Assembly (NCBI RefSeq): GCF_033958435.1
Contig: NC_134160.1
Span: forward strand, 10,589,001-10,653,000
Direction of reading: 5' to 3'
Source: Carettochelys insculpta
Lineage: Eukaryota > Chordata > Testudines > Carettochelyidae
Length of the DNA: 64,000 nt
Within the stretch, counting starts at the first letter, position 1; every line of letters begins with the position of its first letter. A model generated the notes under the pieces. It did no database searches, was not told where the DNA came from, and worked only from the letters and a program-made list of their open reading frames with translations. The position numbers were made by a program, and so were the translations under genes. This document shows positions 24,348-36,900 of the stretch, piece after piece.

Positions 24348-25120
24348 ATGGCCCAGGACGTGGACACGGACGTGCTGCTGGACCTGAGCTTCCTGACTGA
24401 GGAGGAGCTGGAGGCCATCGTGGAGGTGCTGAGCAGGGACTCGAGGCTCAGGGTGCTGGAGGAGGGACGCATCAGGTGAGGCCAGGAGATGCAGCCAGGT
24501 GCATCCCATGTGGTTTGGTGGTAGGTGTTTTGGGGGGCAGGGGATCAGCGTTGGGGTGCAAGCCTCCCTGCTGGGGTTTGGGGTACAGGGGGTGGCAGCA
24601 CTGGGGCACAGACAATCAGCACCGAGGTGCAGAGGGTGCTAGCAAGGCAGGAGGGGTTTTGCCATGTTTCTGACAGCTGCGACTTTGTGGGCCTGCCCTT
24701 GCTAGAAGTTTGCACCGCTCACCTCCTGGGTGTGTTGGTGGCTGGGCCGGGCCATGGGAGACAGTCTGGGGTGGCCGTGGGCAGCGAATGTGTATGAAGA
24801 TGGGTTCGGCCCTCGCTCATTGCTGAGCCGGTGTCCTGGCCAGCCAGTTGCAGGGGGGATGGAAACCCCACTGCCTGCCCGGCCTGGGGCTGCTCATCCC
24901 TGCCGGATGCCGCAATGGGGTGAACGCATTTCCTGGAAGTGGCTCAGACACCCCCATCTGCTCGCCCCCAGCAAACTGCGCGAGTCCATTTCGGATCCCA
25001 GCCAGCTGAAGGTCCTGACTGGGGACTGGTTCTGCGACGTCCGTGCCAAGCGGCACCGGCACAACCACTTCGGGTCTGACATCGTCCGGGCGTCCATCCG
25101 CAGGAAGAAGAAACCCAAAG
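24348..25120 (+). CDS. SYTL1: SYTL1 exons encoding the Slp homology domain (Rab27-binding)
   Basis: Two exons (24348-24475 and 24972-25120) encode residues 1-92. The first starts at the ATG and gives SHD1, an amphipathic acidic helix ([14 protein letters not shown]). The second gives SHD2 with the diagnostic TGDWF at residues 59-63 followed by a basic stretch (RAKRHRH, RRKKKPK). SHD1 runs straight into SHD2 with no FYVE-type zinc finger. That is the Slp1/Slp2 architecture; Slp3-5 carry the finger. In the family these helices grip GTP-bound Rab27A/B. The split serine codon (AG|C) at the junction confirms the join. Confidence 0.94.
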
Positions 25121-27710
25121 GTAGGAGCCGGTGGGACCGGGAACCTCGCTGGGATCTTGCAGGAGCTTCTGCCGGGTGGCTGCTGGCAGAGAGGGACCCA
25201 GCCCTACATCCCACCGAGGCTAGTTCATGTGGGTCAGATCCTCGGGGTCCTCGATGCAGTCCCCTTGGGGGCCGCACTCCCTTGCTGGGATTTTGGGAGT
25301 GGGAGGCCCTGATGACTTGGGATCAAGGAATGGCTTCTGCGTATGACCTATGGGGAGCTGCCCAGCCCCAAATCCCTGGGGCAGCCCTGATGGCCAGGGG
25401 CCTGTGCCAGGTGGCTGCGAGCCCCAGGGCAGCTGAGTGTCCTACTTTTAGCCCTGCAGTGCAACATTAGATCTTGCCTGGCTGCTCCGGCCTTGGGCTG
25501 TCGCCATCTAGCATGCCAAGAGGCCGGCAAAGGACCCGGCTTGGTCTATGGGGATGTGGCGCCTCAGACACCCCGGTTTCAGTGAGCCGGGACTCCGAGG
25601 TTGGCCGAGGTGCTGCAGGACGGGATGGGAAAGGGAGGGGGAGATGTGGCCTCAGCCCCTTTCGCTCTCCTCCTGTGAGCAGGTGAGCAGGAGCCAAAGC
25701 GCAGCACCAGCGTGGGGAACCTGGAGGTGATCAGTGAGCCAGACTCCAAGGAGGAGGAGGAGGAGGATGAGGATGGCACGTTCGAGGTGCCGGATGCTTG
25801 GGACGGGTGAGAAGCTCTTGGCTGAGAGGCTGGAGTGGAGAGAGGAGGGGTGGGTGGGTGAGTGAGCGGGTGGGCGTATGGGGGTGTGCAAAGGAAAGGA
25901 GCGTGCATGTAGGGGAGTTCAGTTCCTGACAGTCTGTGGCTGTGATGGAGACCGGCTACGTTCAGTGGCTCGGCTCTAGGCAGAGGGCAGTGGAGTCTCG
26001 GCTGGGAGCCGGGCTAATGAGGGACCCTTTGCTGCCGGCACCCCCCCAGCTGTGAAGCTGGCTGTTTCCTTCCATGGGGGCCAGGGCCAGGGCGAAATGG
26101 ACGGGGCAGGCAGGAGGGAGGTGGAAACAGCCCGCCAGGCTGATTGCGGGAGAGAAGCAGAGGCAGCAGGAGATGCTTTAGTGGGAAGCCAGCCCTGGGG
26201 TCAGGGAGAGACGGACAGCCAGCCCCAGCTAGAGGCTGAGTCCAAGCGGGCAGTGCTGTGCCCTCTCCCACATGAAGAAGGGTGGTGCACACGCTGCTGG
26301 GAGTGCGGGTGGGGAAGCCGGACGTCTTCCTACCCCGGGCCCGTGCAAAAGGACTGATGGTTTCTCCTCTTGCAGGCTGTCCCAGGAGGCTGCCGATCCG
26401 CTGCCCCAGCCCAGCCAGGCTCAGGTCAGCTCAGCCTGAGGATTCGGGGAATGGAGAGGGCGAAGGGCCACCCACTGTCCTGGTTCAGACTGGGCCTGGT
26501 CTGAGGGTTGCTCCCCTGCAGGGGGCTGCGTGTGGGCATCCGGGCCTGTGCCAAAGCCCTGATGCGAGCGGCTGGGACATGGAAATCACACCCCAAGCTG
26601 CACGTGAAACCAGAAAAGCCGGCTCTGAAATTTCTCCAGCCACCCAACCCCGCTGGCGCTACGGCTGCCGGCGGGATGCGCCTGGGCTCGCCCTTGTCAG
26701 ACTCTTCCCAGTCCTGAGTCTCCATTACCTCGGCAGGAGCAAGGGCTTTTGCCCTGAATTTCCTGCGTTCCTCCTGCACCACTCCCATGTGCAGCCAGCG
26801 GGAAAGACGCTGACCCGGCGCAAGGCAGCCATTCCAGTCGAAGTCAGTCCTGGGCCTGGGCTGCCCACGGCTCTTCCCCTCAGTGGGCAGACATAGAGCA
26901 GGGCTCCGGGCCGGAGCGGAGCTTGGATGGCGTTTGGGGATCCCAGTCGGGTGGGCTGTGCTGAAACATGCCGTTAGGAAGAGCCCGAAAACCCAGCCAG
27001 CCCCTCCAGAGGAGAGGCCCCAGACGGCAGGTTGGGAAGCAGGGGTGTAGCCCCAGGGGGAGCTCGGGGGGGCTCATCTGGGCTTCCCGGCTCCTGCCCT
27101 GCTGAGCTGGTCGGGGGGCACTGAGGCTTGGGGTGTGAAGCTCGCGCTGCTCAGCCCATCCAATGCTCCCCACATGGTGCCTGCCTGGGGGCTTGTAAGC
27201 CCCCTCCTCCTTCCGGAGCTGGAGCCCCAGAGCTGGGCAAGCCCCCAGGCCCACTCCCCAGCTGCAGTGCTGGGTGGGGGGAGGCGCAGTGTGTGCTCCC
27301 CACCCCCCAGAGCGCCTGGGGCTCCCCAGGGCATGGGAGGTGAGGGGGCGGCCCTGATGGCTCCAGCCTGACCTGCTGTCATTGGCCACTTGCCCTGAAG
27401 CAGGGCCCAGCCAAGGCGGGGAGGGAACGTGGGGGGGACGGTGGCCCGAGGCCAACCCCTGTGGAGGGCAGGGAAGAAGGGCCACCCAGCCCTGCTCCAG
27501 CCTGGGCCTCCTTCCCCAGCCCGCCCCGCCCCGCCCCGCCCCGCCCCCCAACCCAACCCAACCCAACCCAGGGCCCCATTCCTGGCCTGGGCTCTCAAGG
27601 TGTTTGTGGGTGTAGTTGTACAGAGGCTTCTGTGTGTGTGTGTGTGTGAGAGAGAGAGCGAGCGAGAGAGAGAGAGAGGCTGGGTGTGTGTGTGTGTAGT
27701 TGTACAGAAA

Positions 27711-27752
<42 letters not shown>

Positions 27753-27828
27753 CGCACATGTGTGTGCAACAGAGATCTGTGTTAGTGTGTGTGTTAGACA
27801 GGTGTGTGTGTGTAGTTGTACAGAAACT

Positions 27829-27904
<76 letters not shown>

Positions 27905-30900
27905 CGCAGACTCCACCTCCAGAGCAAACAGGCTGCAGAGGACACAGGATCTTTATTTGCTTCATTTAAATCAGCAGCGCAGCTGTTTGGAATACACAAG
28001 TGCTATTGAATGCGTGGGTGTGGGTGTGGGCGTGGGTGTGCATGTGGGTGTTGCTGCCATTGCTACTTGTGGAAATTCCCAGTTCGGTGACATCACAGCC
28101 TGTAGTTCTTGGAGCGTAATGAATGTGATTTGCATATGCAGATCAGTCCATTTAGAATGTATTTCCCTAAGGAGCCTGTTGGCCTGTTTGGAGTCTCTTT
28201 AACTAGCTCTCTTGTCTCGGTAGGAAACAAGCCCGCCGGGCGAGCAGGCACCTGAGGACAAGTCAGGTAAATGTCCCAGTGGCCGTTGCCGAGGTACCAG
28301 GATGCTGCAGAAGGAGGCGGGAGGAAGGGCAGATACCCTGTGCCAGGGCTCGGCTCCTGCTCCATCCCCCACACAGAGCTGTCCCTTGGGTCTGGGAAAT
28401 TGGAGTGACGCCCCACACCTCCCTGGTGCCCCGTGTGCGGGCCGTGTACCCTCGTGCACCCTGACCTGGTGCCCCGCGTGCGGGCCGTGTACCCTCGTGC
28501 ACCCTGACCTGGTGCCCCGCGTGCAGGCCGTGTACCCTCGTGCACCCTGACCTGGTGCCCCGCGTGCAGGCCGTGTACCCTCGTGCACCCTGACCTGGTG
28601 CCCCGAGTGCGGGCCGTGTACCCTCGTGCACCCTGACCTGGTGCCCCGCGTGCGGGCCGTGTACCCTCGTGCACCCTGACCTGGTGCCCCGAGTGCGGGC
28701 CGTGTACCCTCGTGCACCCTGACCTGGTGCCCCGCGTGCGGGCCGTGTACCCTCGTGCACCCTGACCTGGTGCCCCGCGTGCGGGCCGTGTACCCTCGTG
28801 CACCCTGACCTGGTGCCCCAGAGACCAACCCTTAACGCTTCCCTTTGTTGCCGCAGAGAGCACCAACCCATTTTGCACGTCGAGTGGCGAGCAAGACAAG
28901 GTGGCTACGGCTCCGTCCCCAGCCCTGCCTATCACTGGACAGGTAGGAAGGTGCTTGGGACTGGCCCTGCGCATTTTACATCCCGACCTAGACAAAGGCC
29001 AATCCCGAAATCCTCACCCCATCTGCACCACTCAGTGGCAGGGCCAGGCCTGGCTGGCGTCTCCCTTCTGCACGTTCTCCTTGTCGCCCAGCGGCGGTAG
29101 TTCCCAGGGAAAAGCCCTGGTGCCCGACGGGTGCTTGCCCAGCTGCTGGGGGCAGAAGGGGCAGGTGCTCAGCCCCACACAAGAGGGCATCCGGCCCAAT
29201 ATCAGCGTTGGAAGAGGCTCAGAAAAGGGCAGGAGAAATGAGGAAGGGTTCGGAACGGCTGCTGTGTGAGGGGAGGTTAAAACCACTGGGGCTTTTCAGC
29301 TTAGGAAAGAGAAGGCGAAGTGGCTGTGAGACTGGCCTGTAACCTAATGGCAGGTGTGGAGAAAGTGAATAAGGAAAAGTTACTTACTGGTTCCCAGAAC
29401 ACAGGCACTAGGGGCCACCGTGTGAACTGAATGGGCGGAGGGTTTCAATCAAACAGAAGTGAGTATTTTGTCATGTGACTCACAGTTAACCCGTGGAACT
29501 CCTCGCCAGGGGAGGTTCACTGAATCCTAGAATCCTGGGGTTGGAAGGGACCTCAGGAGGTCATCTAGTCCAGTCCCCTGCCCAAAGCAGGATCAACCCC
29601 AACTGAATCATCCCAGCCAGGACCTTGTCAAGCTGGGACTTAAAAACCTCCAGGGATGGAGAATCCACCACCTCTCTAGGCAACGCATTCCAGTGCTTCA
29701 CCTCCCTCCTGGGGGAAGTAGTTCTTCCTAATAAAGGGAAGACCAAGACTGTAAGAGGGTTGAAAAGTGAACTAGATAAATTTATGGCGGACGGGTCCAG
29801 AAATGCCCATGAGCCAGGCTGGGCTGGGCTTGGCTGGGCTGGGCTGGCCTGGCGTCGTGTCCCTGGCCTCTGTTTGTCAGAAGCTGGGAATGTGATGGGG
29901 AAGGATCATATGGCTGTTGCCTGTTCTGTTCATTCCCTCTGGGTGTCTAGCACTGGCTGCTGTCAGGATGCTGGGCGAGATGGGCCTTCAGTCTGACCCA
30001 GTGTGGCTGTTCTTATGCCCATTGAAAACGGCTGCAAACCCCTGACTTTCCATGCAGCTGGTCCATCGGCCTGTGGGGCTGGCTTCTGCAGGGCTGAGTT
30101 GCAGATGTCCCTGTGCCATACAGGGGTGGGTGGGATGCTCCAGCCCTCCCTTTGCAGGGAGGGGTGACACTTTTGCGGCGGGGTGTGTGTGACACTTTTC
30201 CATGCCACCTGAGATGTCTGGGTGAATGGCCTTTGTACAGTTCTGCTAGGGAACACGCCACCCACCCACCGGTTGCTGGCAGCTTAGGCACCCTGCAATC
30301 TGGCAGTTTATACCCCTGCTCCCTTGTCTTCTGCACACCCACACTGTACCCCGATCCACGTTCTCTTGCTCACCTCCGGCCGGTGCGTTCCTTCACACAA
30401 GGCACTTAGCTGTGTCTCGAGCCAGGCAGAGGTTTCTGTCGTGAAGCGTAAGGTGCAAAGGGACGCAGGTTCAGATGCACAAGGATCCAGGTGAAAGGAA
30501 AAGGTAACGCACGTAACGTCTAGAGCCTGGACTTCAAAGGAAGGTCCTGTCCTAGCGGATAAGGTGTTTCTCACTCCATGGCTGTTCCGGGCCACGCTTG
30601 GCCAGGCTGGAAAGCTGGGGGCCCCTTTCAGGAAGCTCTCCTTCGTCACAGCTTTTGCTCTTTGTCATTCCAGCCTTGTGCCTCTAACCCTGCGGTCCCC
30701 TAGCCAGCGACTTTCCTTGTGGAAGGGGGATGGGTTAGCGCTGTAACACCAGCGCTTGGTCCAGACGGGCCAAACCAGGCCGGCTGCTGAGGTGTCCTTT
30801 GTTCTTGGTGTGGAGTGAGTTACCTCAGAGAGCCCCCTCGCCTCAGGGACAAGTTTCACTTCAGCTGTTGGGCAACCCGGCCTCCCCCATATCACAGCCC

Positions 30901-33900
30901 TCCCAGACTGGTCCTGGTGTAAACCCCAAGCGGCCAGCAGGCTGGCAGACTTCAGGTGCTCACCAGACCCGCTGGCCGGTTCGTAGCTTTTGGCCCCTCC
31001 ACTCCCGTCGGTGATGCTGGCTGGATACAGGGGTAATGCACCTGCCTGGTTATAGCCTGGTCAGGCAGAGAGCTCAGCGTGGCTCCAACCAAGACGGAAC
31101 CCTCTAGTGCTACAGCCTACGCGGGCTGGGTCAGGCAGGGCCCCCTGAGTTACTATGCACAGTCACGGGGAACACCAGGTGGCTACTGAAACCTCCTGGG
31201 GCAGCGGGAGAGTCAAGGAGCTGGACTGGCTGGGCCATCACTCTGGCTGGGCCCCGGTGCCTGGGCTCGGCTGTCCCCACATAGGTTGGGGGCTGATGCA
31301 GAGCAGAGTGGGGTCACTCCAGGCTGCTTTGCTTTCTGTTCCCCAGGCTACTGGGGCCCTGCAGAACAGCCAGGAAGCCAGTGCGGGGTCACCCCCAAAG
31401 AGCGACAGCGCGGGCCGCGGGAATAAACTGATGAGCGCCAGCTCCTCTTTATCCAGCCTCAGCTCATCCACGGTATGGGCCAGGGGCGGGGCTGGGCAGG
31501 AAGGCTGCTGGTGGTTGGGGCAGAGGGTTGGATGGAACACTGGCGGGGACCAGTCAGTGTGGCGGGGGGGGGGGCAGGACAGATGGGCATTGGGCCCCTG
31601 TGTACTCTGAAGCCGACTGAGGTGTCTGCCGCACCCTCGGCCATGCCCGGGTTGCTGCAGCTGGAGTGGGATCACCTCCTGGTCCCGCAGGCTCGGCGGC
31701 TGGGTGGATTTAAGGCAGCGTCTCTGTCAGACAATGCAGGATTTCGCTGTGTGTTCCAATGGGTCGTTAACGTGGTCCCAGCGTGGGCGCCTCCCCATTC
31801 TCACGCCAGCCGTTCTCTGTCAGCGGGGCTCCTCCCTGCCCCCCCAGCCTCACCCTCTCTTGCTCCCCACCCCCATTTGCAGCTGAGCGGCAGCATGATG
31901 AGCCTGTACAGCGACAGTGACGTGGGGCAGGTGGAGGTGCGCGGCTGCATCCAGTTCTCCCTGCAGTACGAGGCCAGGAAGAAGGAGCTGCACATCCAGG
32001 TCATCCAGTGCCGGGACCTGGCCGAGGCCAAGAAGCAGAGATCAGACCCGTGAGTGCTGCGTTGAGGACAGGAGCAGGGGGCTCAGTCCTCCTGGCTTGA
32101 CCTGCCTGGGCCCCTCTAATGTCCAGCTGGAGGGTGCAGCCGTAGGGGTTTTCTGCTGCCCCCATCCCTTCTGCATCATGGGTGTGGGGTGCCAGGTTTC
32201 TGCTGAGGCATCAAACCTCCCCTGTTCAGACAGCCCCACCCCCTGGAAACCCCTCCCTGTCCCCCGCAGAAGAGCCACAGCTGGGGCCAAGATGGCCTTA
32301 GCACGAACTCTCCCCATCCCCTGCAGCAACCGGACTCCCTGATTCTTTGCTCAGCCCCAGCCCCTCTCCCCTCCCACTTGCAGGCCTGTTACCAGCCCTG
32401 TCAGAGACCAGAGCTAGATGCCTGTCCTGCCTCCATCGCTGGCTGGGAGAGCCCTTAAAAGGGCTACCCAGCAGTTCTGGCCACTGGTTCTTCATCAGAG
32501 GTTTAAATCGGGTGAGCAAACTTCTTATATGGGGCCCCACTTTTCATCCCTGCAATTAGCAGCTCCCCCCATCCCTCCCAATGTAATTCAAACCGACGGA
32601 AATTTTGGTTCGATTCATATGAAAAAACCCTTTCCACGCGTGTAAGAAAAGCCATTATGAGTCGGTCTAGAACTGAATACACAGACCTTTTAATGAGATG
32701 ACTGAGCCTGAGACCCAGCAGCTGCTGGTGCTGCATTCCCTTACAGAATGTCACGCCCTCCACCGCGGGGGCCTGGCTCACCCGATTTAGATAATGGCAC
32801 AGGGAGTTTGAGGGTGCTACCAAGCTGGGAGGGGTGACAAGTGCATTGGAGGACAGGAGCAGAATGCAAAACGGTCTGGACAAAGCAGAGAAGTGGCCGG
32901 AGGTCAACAGGATGAAATGCGATAAGGACAAAGTGCCCCACTTAGAAAGGAGCAGTCAGTTTCACACACACAAAATGCGAAGTGGCTGCAGAAATGGACC
33001 CAGGGTCAGAGTGGGCCACAAGCTAATAAGCTTTTTTTCTGTTGCAAAAAAAAAAAGCAAACATGAGCCTGGGATGTATTACCAGGAGTGTCGTCTGCCA
33101 GACTCGAGCAGTCATTCTTCCTCTCTCATGCAGCTGATGCTGCGCGTCTTTGCCCAGGAGAGCTTATGTTCCAAAATATCTGTTAGTCGCTAAGGTGCCA
33201 CAGGACTTCTTGTTATGCTTCCTCTTGACTCTGTTCGGATTAGGCCTCAGTTGGACTATTGGGCTTGGTGCCACGTTTCAGGAAAGATGGGGACAGCTTG
33301 GAGAAAGTCCAGAGGAGAGCAACAAAAACGATCACAGGGCCAGAAAAACCCGAGCTCCGGGGAGAGATTGAACCACCTGGGTTTGTTCAGCCTGGAAAAG
33401 AGAAGACTGAGAGGGGACAGACCAGCTTTCAAGTAGCTAAACAGTTGTTGCAAGCAGAAGTGGGGGAAAAGTTTTCCTTAGCCTCTGAGGACAGGCCAAG
33501 AAGCAATGGGCTTAAACTGCAGCAAGGGAGGTTTAGGGTGGAGAAAAGCTTCCTGGCTGGGTGGTTAAACATTGGACTAAATTGCCTAGGGATGATGTGG
33601 CGGCTCCTTCACTGGGATGTTTAAGAGCAGGTTTGCCCACCCCCCGGGCTGTCATTTTCACAGCTGGGATTTTGGTCTTTAGCTGGCACTGGACGCCCCC
33701 CCCACCCCCCTGAAGTGTGGAGCCTTGGTCGGGGGGGCGGGGGTGAGGCTGGAGCGGGGGGGCTACAGCAAGAGAGGGTGAGAGTGTGAGAGCAGCAGCA
33801 GGAGACACCTAGGAACAGCTGGGCTGCAGCCAGAACAAGGTGTGGGGGGGACTGGGCCCAGGCTGTAAGGCTGCACGCTCTGCTCATCAGTTGGGCGTGC

Positions 33901-36900
33901 CAGAGCTGGCCCCCCCAGGGCTGTGTTTTGCCCTCCCTCAGTTGGGCCAGCACCTGTCAGGGGTGGTGCTTGGGCCTGCTGTGAGCGCTGGGGATTGGCA
34001 TAGCCCTCTGCCGTCTCTAGCCAACAGCTAACCCTCTGCTAGCTGGCAGGTGGCCACAGCCTGCTTCAGGCCCCAGCACCTCAGTGCTGGGTGCCCCCCC
34101 CCAATCACGTACCCTCTCAGGCCCAACACGGATGCCAAGGCTACAAGAGCCGGGGGCTCTGAAAAGCTGCTGGCAAGTCAGCTGGGAGCCCCCGGCCCTC
34201 GCACAGGAGCTAGTGCAAGGGACCACCGTGGCCAGGCTCTCCCTCCCCACCGCCCATTTGTCCCCTGCAGTTTCAGGCAGTCACAGGGACGTCCCAACAC
34301 CGCCTGGCCCCAGCCCCTTGGGCCGGGCACTGTTAAACAGCTGTGGGTCATTGCTGGGCGGAGAGTGGCTTGTCAGGAGCCCTCGGCCCAGACTCCACCT
34401 GGCTGGCAGCTGGGCACCAAGCACCTGGAACTGCGGCCACGTGGGGCATCGGTACCTCCCCCCCCAACTGACATTATTGCACTGGTAGGGCACAGGTTAA
34501 CCTCCCCTCCCCAGAGCCACGTGTCACTGTGCCCCCCCCCCCAGGTACGTCAAGAGCTACCTCCTGCCGGACAAGTCCAGCCACAGCAAGCGCAAAACGG
34601 CTGTCAAAAAGCGCAGCCTGGACCCCATCTTCAATGAGACCCTGAAGGTGAGCAGGGGCTGGGCACTGGGGGGGGGGCGGGCAGCACTTGGTCTGGAGCA
34701 GCTGCATGGCCATTCCTCGGGGAGTGTCTCTGTCCCCCCCACTAAGGGGCAGCGAGGGGGGCTGGCGGCTGGGGCAGGGGATTGCTCTTAGGAAGGAAAG
34801 GGGCGGAGCGGGGCGGGGGGGAGGGCCCTGGAGCTGGTGGAACATTGGGACGCTGGGTGAGGTGTAACACACACACCCCCCCCGCCCTCCCGGCGCAAGC
34901 ATGCAGTGGGGCAGGCGCCCCCTTCATACTGGGCCTGGGGCAGGCGCCCCCTTCATACTGGGCCTGGGGCAGGCGCCCCCTTCATACTGGGCCTGGGGCA
35001 GCGCCGGTCCCAGCAGCCTTGCTTGCTGTTGCCCGGCAGTACCAGATCGAGCGGGTGGATCTCCCGGGCCGGATCCTGAACCTGTCCGTCTGGCACCACG
35101 ATGTCTTGGGGCGTAACCTCTTCATGGGCGAGGTGGAGCTGGCGCTCAACGCCTGGGACTGGAGCAACACGGCCCCAGTATGGTACAACCTGCAGCCCAG
35201 GGTGAGGGACCTCCGGCACCTGAGTCCCCCTCCTGCCAGCAGGGCTGCACCCCCCCCACTCCCCCCCCCAGCCCCCGTACCCTGCCCCCTGCAGCCACAG
35301 GCCCCATACTCCCTCCCCCCCACCCCGCCACCCTCCCACTCCACCAGCTCCCATATCCCGCCCCCTGCAGCCACAGGCCCCATACTCCCTCCCCACCCCC
35401 GGCCACCCTCCCACTCCACCAGCTCCCGTATCCCGCCCCCTGCAGCCACAAGCCCCCTACTCCCGCCACCCTCCCACTCCCCCAGCCCCCGTATCCCACC
35501 CCCCGCAGCCACAGGCCCCCTACTCCCTCCCCCCTCAGCCCCCATATCCCACCCCCTGCAGCCACAAGCCCCCTACTCCCTCCCCCCCCAGCCACCCTCC
35601 CACTCCCCCAGCCCCCGTATCCCGGCCCCTGCAGCCACAAGCCCCCTACTCCCTCCCCCCTCAGCCCCTGTATCCCGCCCCCTGCAGCCACAAGCCCCCT
35701 ACTCCCTCCCCCCTGCCACCCTCCCACTCCCCCAGCCCCCGTATCCCGCCCCCTGCAGCCACAAGCCCCCTACTCCCTCCCCCCGTATCCCGCCCCCTGC
35801 AGCCACAAGCCCCCTACTCCCTCCCCCGCCGCCACCCTCCCACTCCCTGCAGCCACAAGCCCCCTACTCCCTCCCCCCGTGCCACCCTCCCACTCCCCCA
35901 GCCCCCATATCCCGCCCCCCGCAGCCACAGGCCCCCTACTCCCTCCCCGCCAGCCTCCGTATCCCACCCCCTGCAGCCACAAGCCCCCTACTCCCTCCCC
36001 CCCTGCCACCCTCCCACTCCCCCAGCCCCCGTATCCCGCCCCCTGCAGCCACAAGCCCCCTACTCCCTCCCCCCCCGCCACCCTCCCACTCCCCCAGCCC
36101 CCGTATCCCGCCCCCCGCAGCCACAAGCCCCCTACTCCCTCCCCCCCCCCAGCCTCCGTATCCCGCCCCCTGCAGCCACAGGCCCCCTACTCCCTCTCCC
36201 CCGGCCCCCGTATCCCACCCCCTGCAGCCACAAGCCCCCTACTCCCTCCCCCCCCGCCACCCTCCCACTGCCCCAGCCCCCGTATCCCGCCCCCCCAGCC
36301 ACAGGCCCCCTACTCCCTCCCCCCCCAGCCTCCGTATCCCACCCCCTGCAGCCACAAGCCCCCTACTCCCTCCCCCCCCCCGCCACCCTCCCACTCCCCC
36401 AGCCCCTGTACCCTGCCCCCCGCAGCCACAGGCCCCATACTCCCTCCCTCCCCCCACCCCCCGGCCCCTGCAGCCACAGGCCCCGTACTCCCCGCTCCCC
36501 CCAGCCACAGCCGGCCAGTGGGACTCCAGCCACAGGTCCCAACAATTGGCCCGTGATCTGCTGAACACTCACAGCAGCTGCCAGCTCCTGGAACCAGGCT
36601 GGGCCCAAGCCTGGCTATCTTCAGTGGCTGCCCCACCCCGCTGATGGGGAACATCCACGCATCGATTGCCCCCCCCCTCCAGCCTGAGGCCTCCGCTCAC
36701 CAGCTCCTGTTGCTCCTGTTCCTAGACCCGGGTCTCGCCGGCCGTTCTCGCCAGCCGGGGCATGCTGCACCTGGCGCTGAAGTTCGTCCCCCCCAGCTCT
36801 GAAGGTGAGACAGGGCCTCCCGCCCCCCACCACAGACTCCTGCTCCCCCAGCGGGCGGCTCGTGGGGCTGGCGCTGTGACGACCATAGCCGGCCCTAGGG

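Noticed and set aside
26880..27965. A 361-codon minus-strand frame rich in HTHTHT
   Set aside because: Translation of a dinucleotide microsatellite plus GC-rich flank.
27620..28830. Possible CRISPR-like regular array
   Set aside because: The repeats are head-to-tail minisatellite units without spacers, in a vertebrate intron.
28093..28995. A 300-codon minus-strand frame with repeated [13 protein letters not shown] units
   Set aside because: Produced by the 43-bp intronic minisatellite; no start, domain or splice context.
34782..36644. A 620-codon Pro/Ser-rich plus-strand frame
   Set aside because: It is SYTL1 exon 35040-35201 followed by stop-poor C-rich VNTR; the exon has a good donor at 35202 and the reading phase continues properly from 36726.
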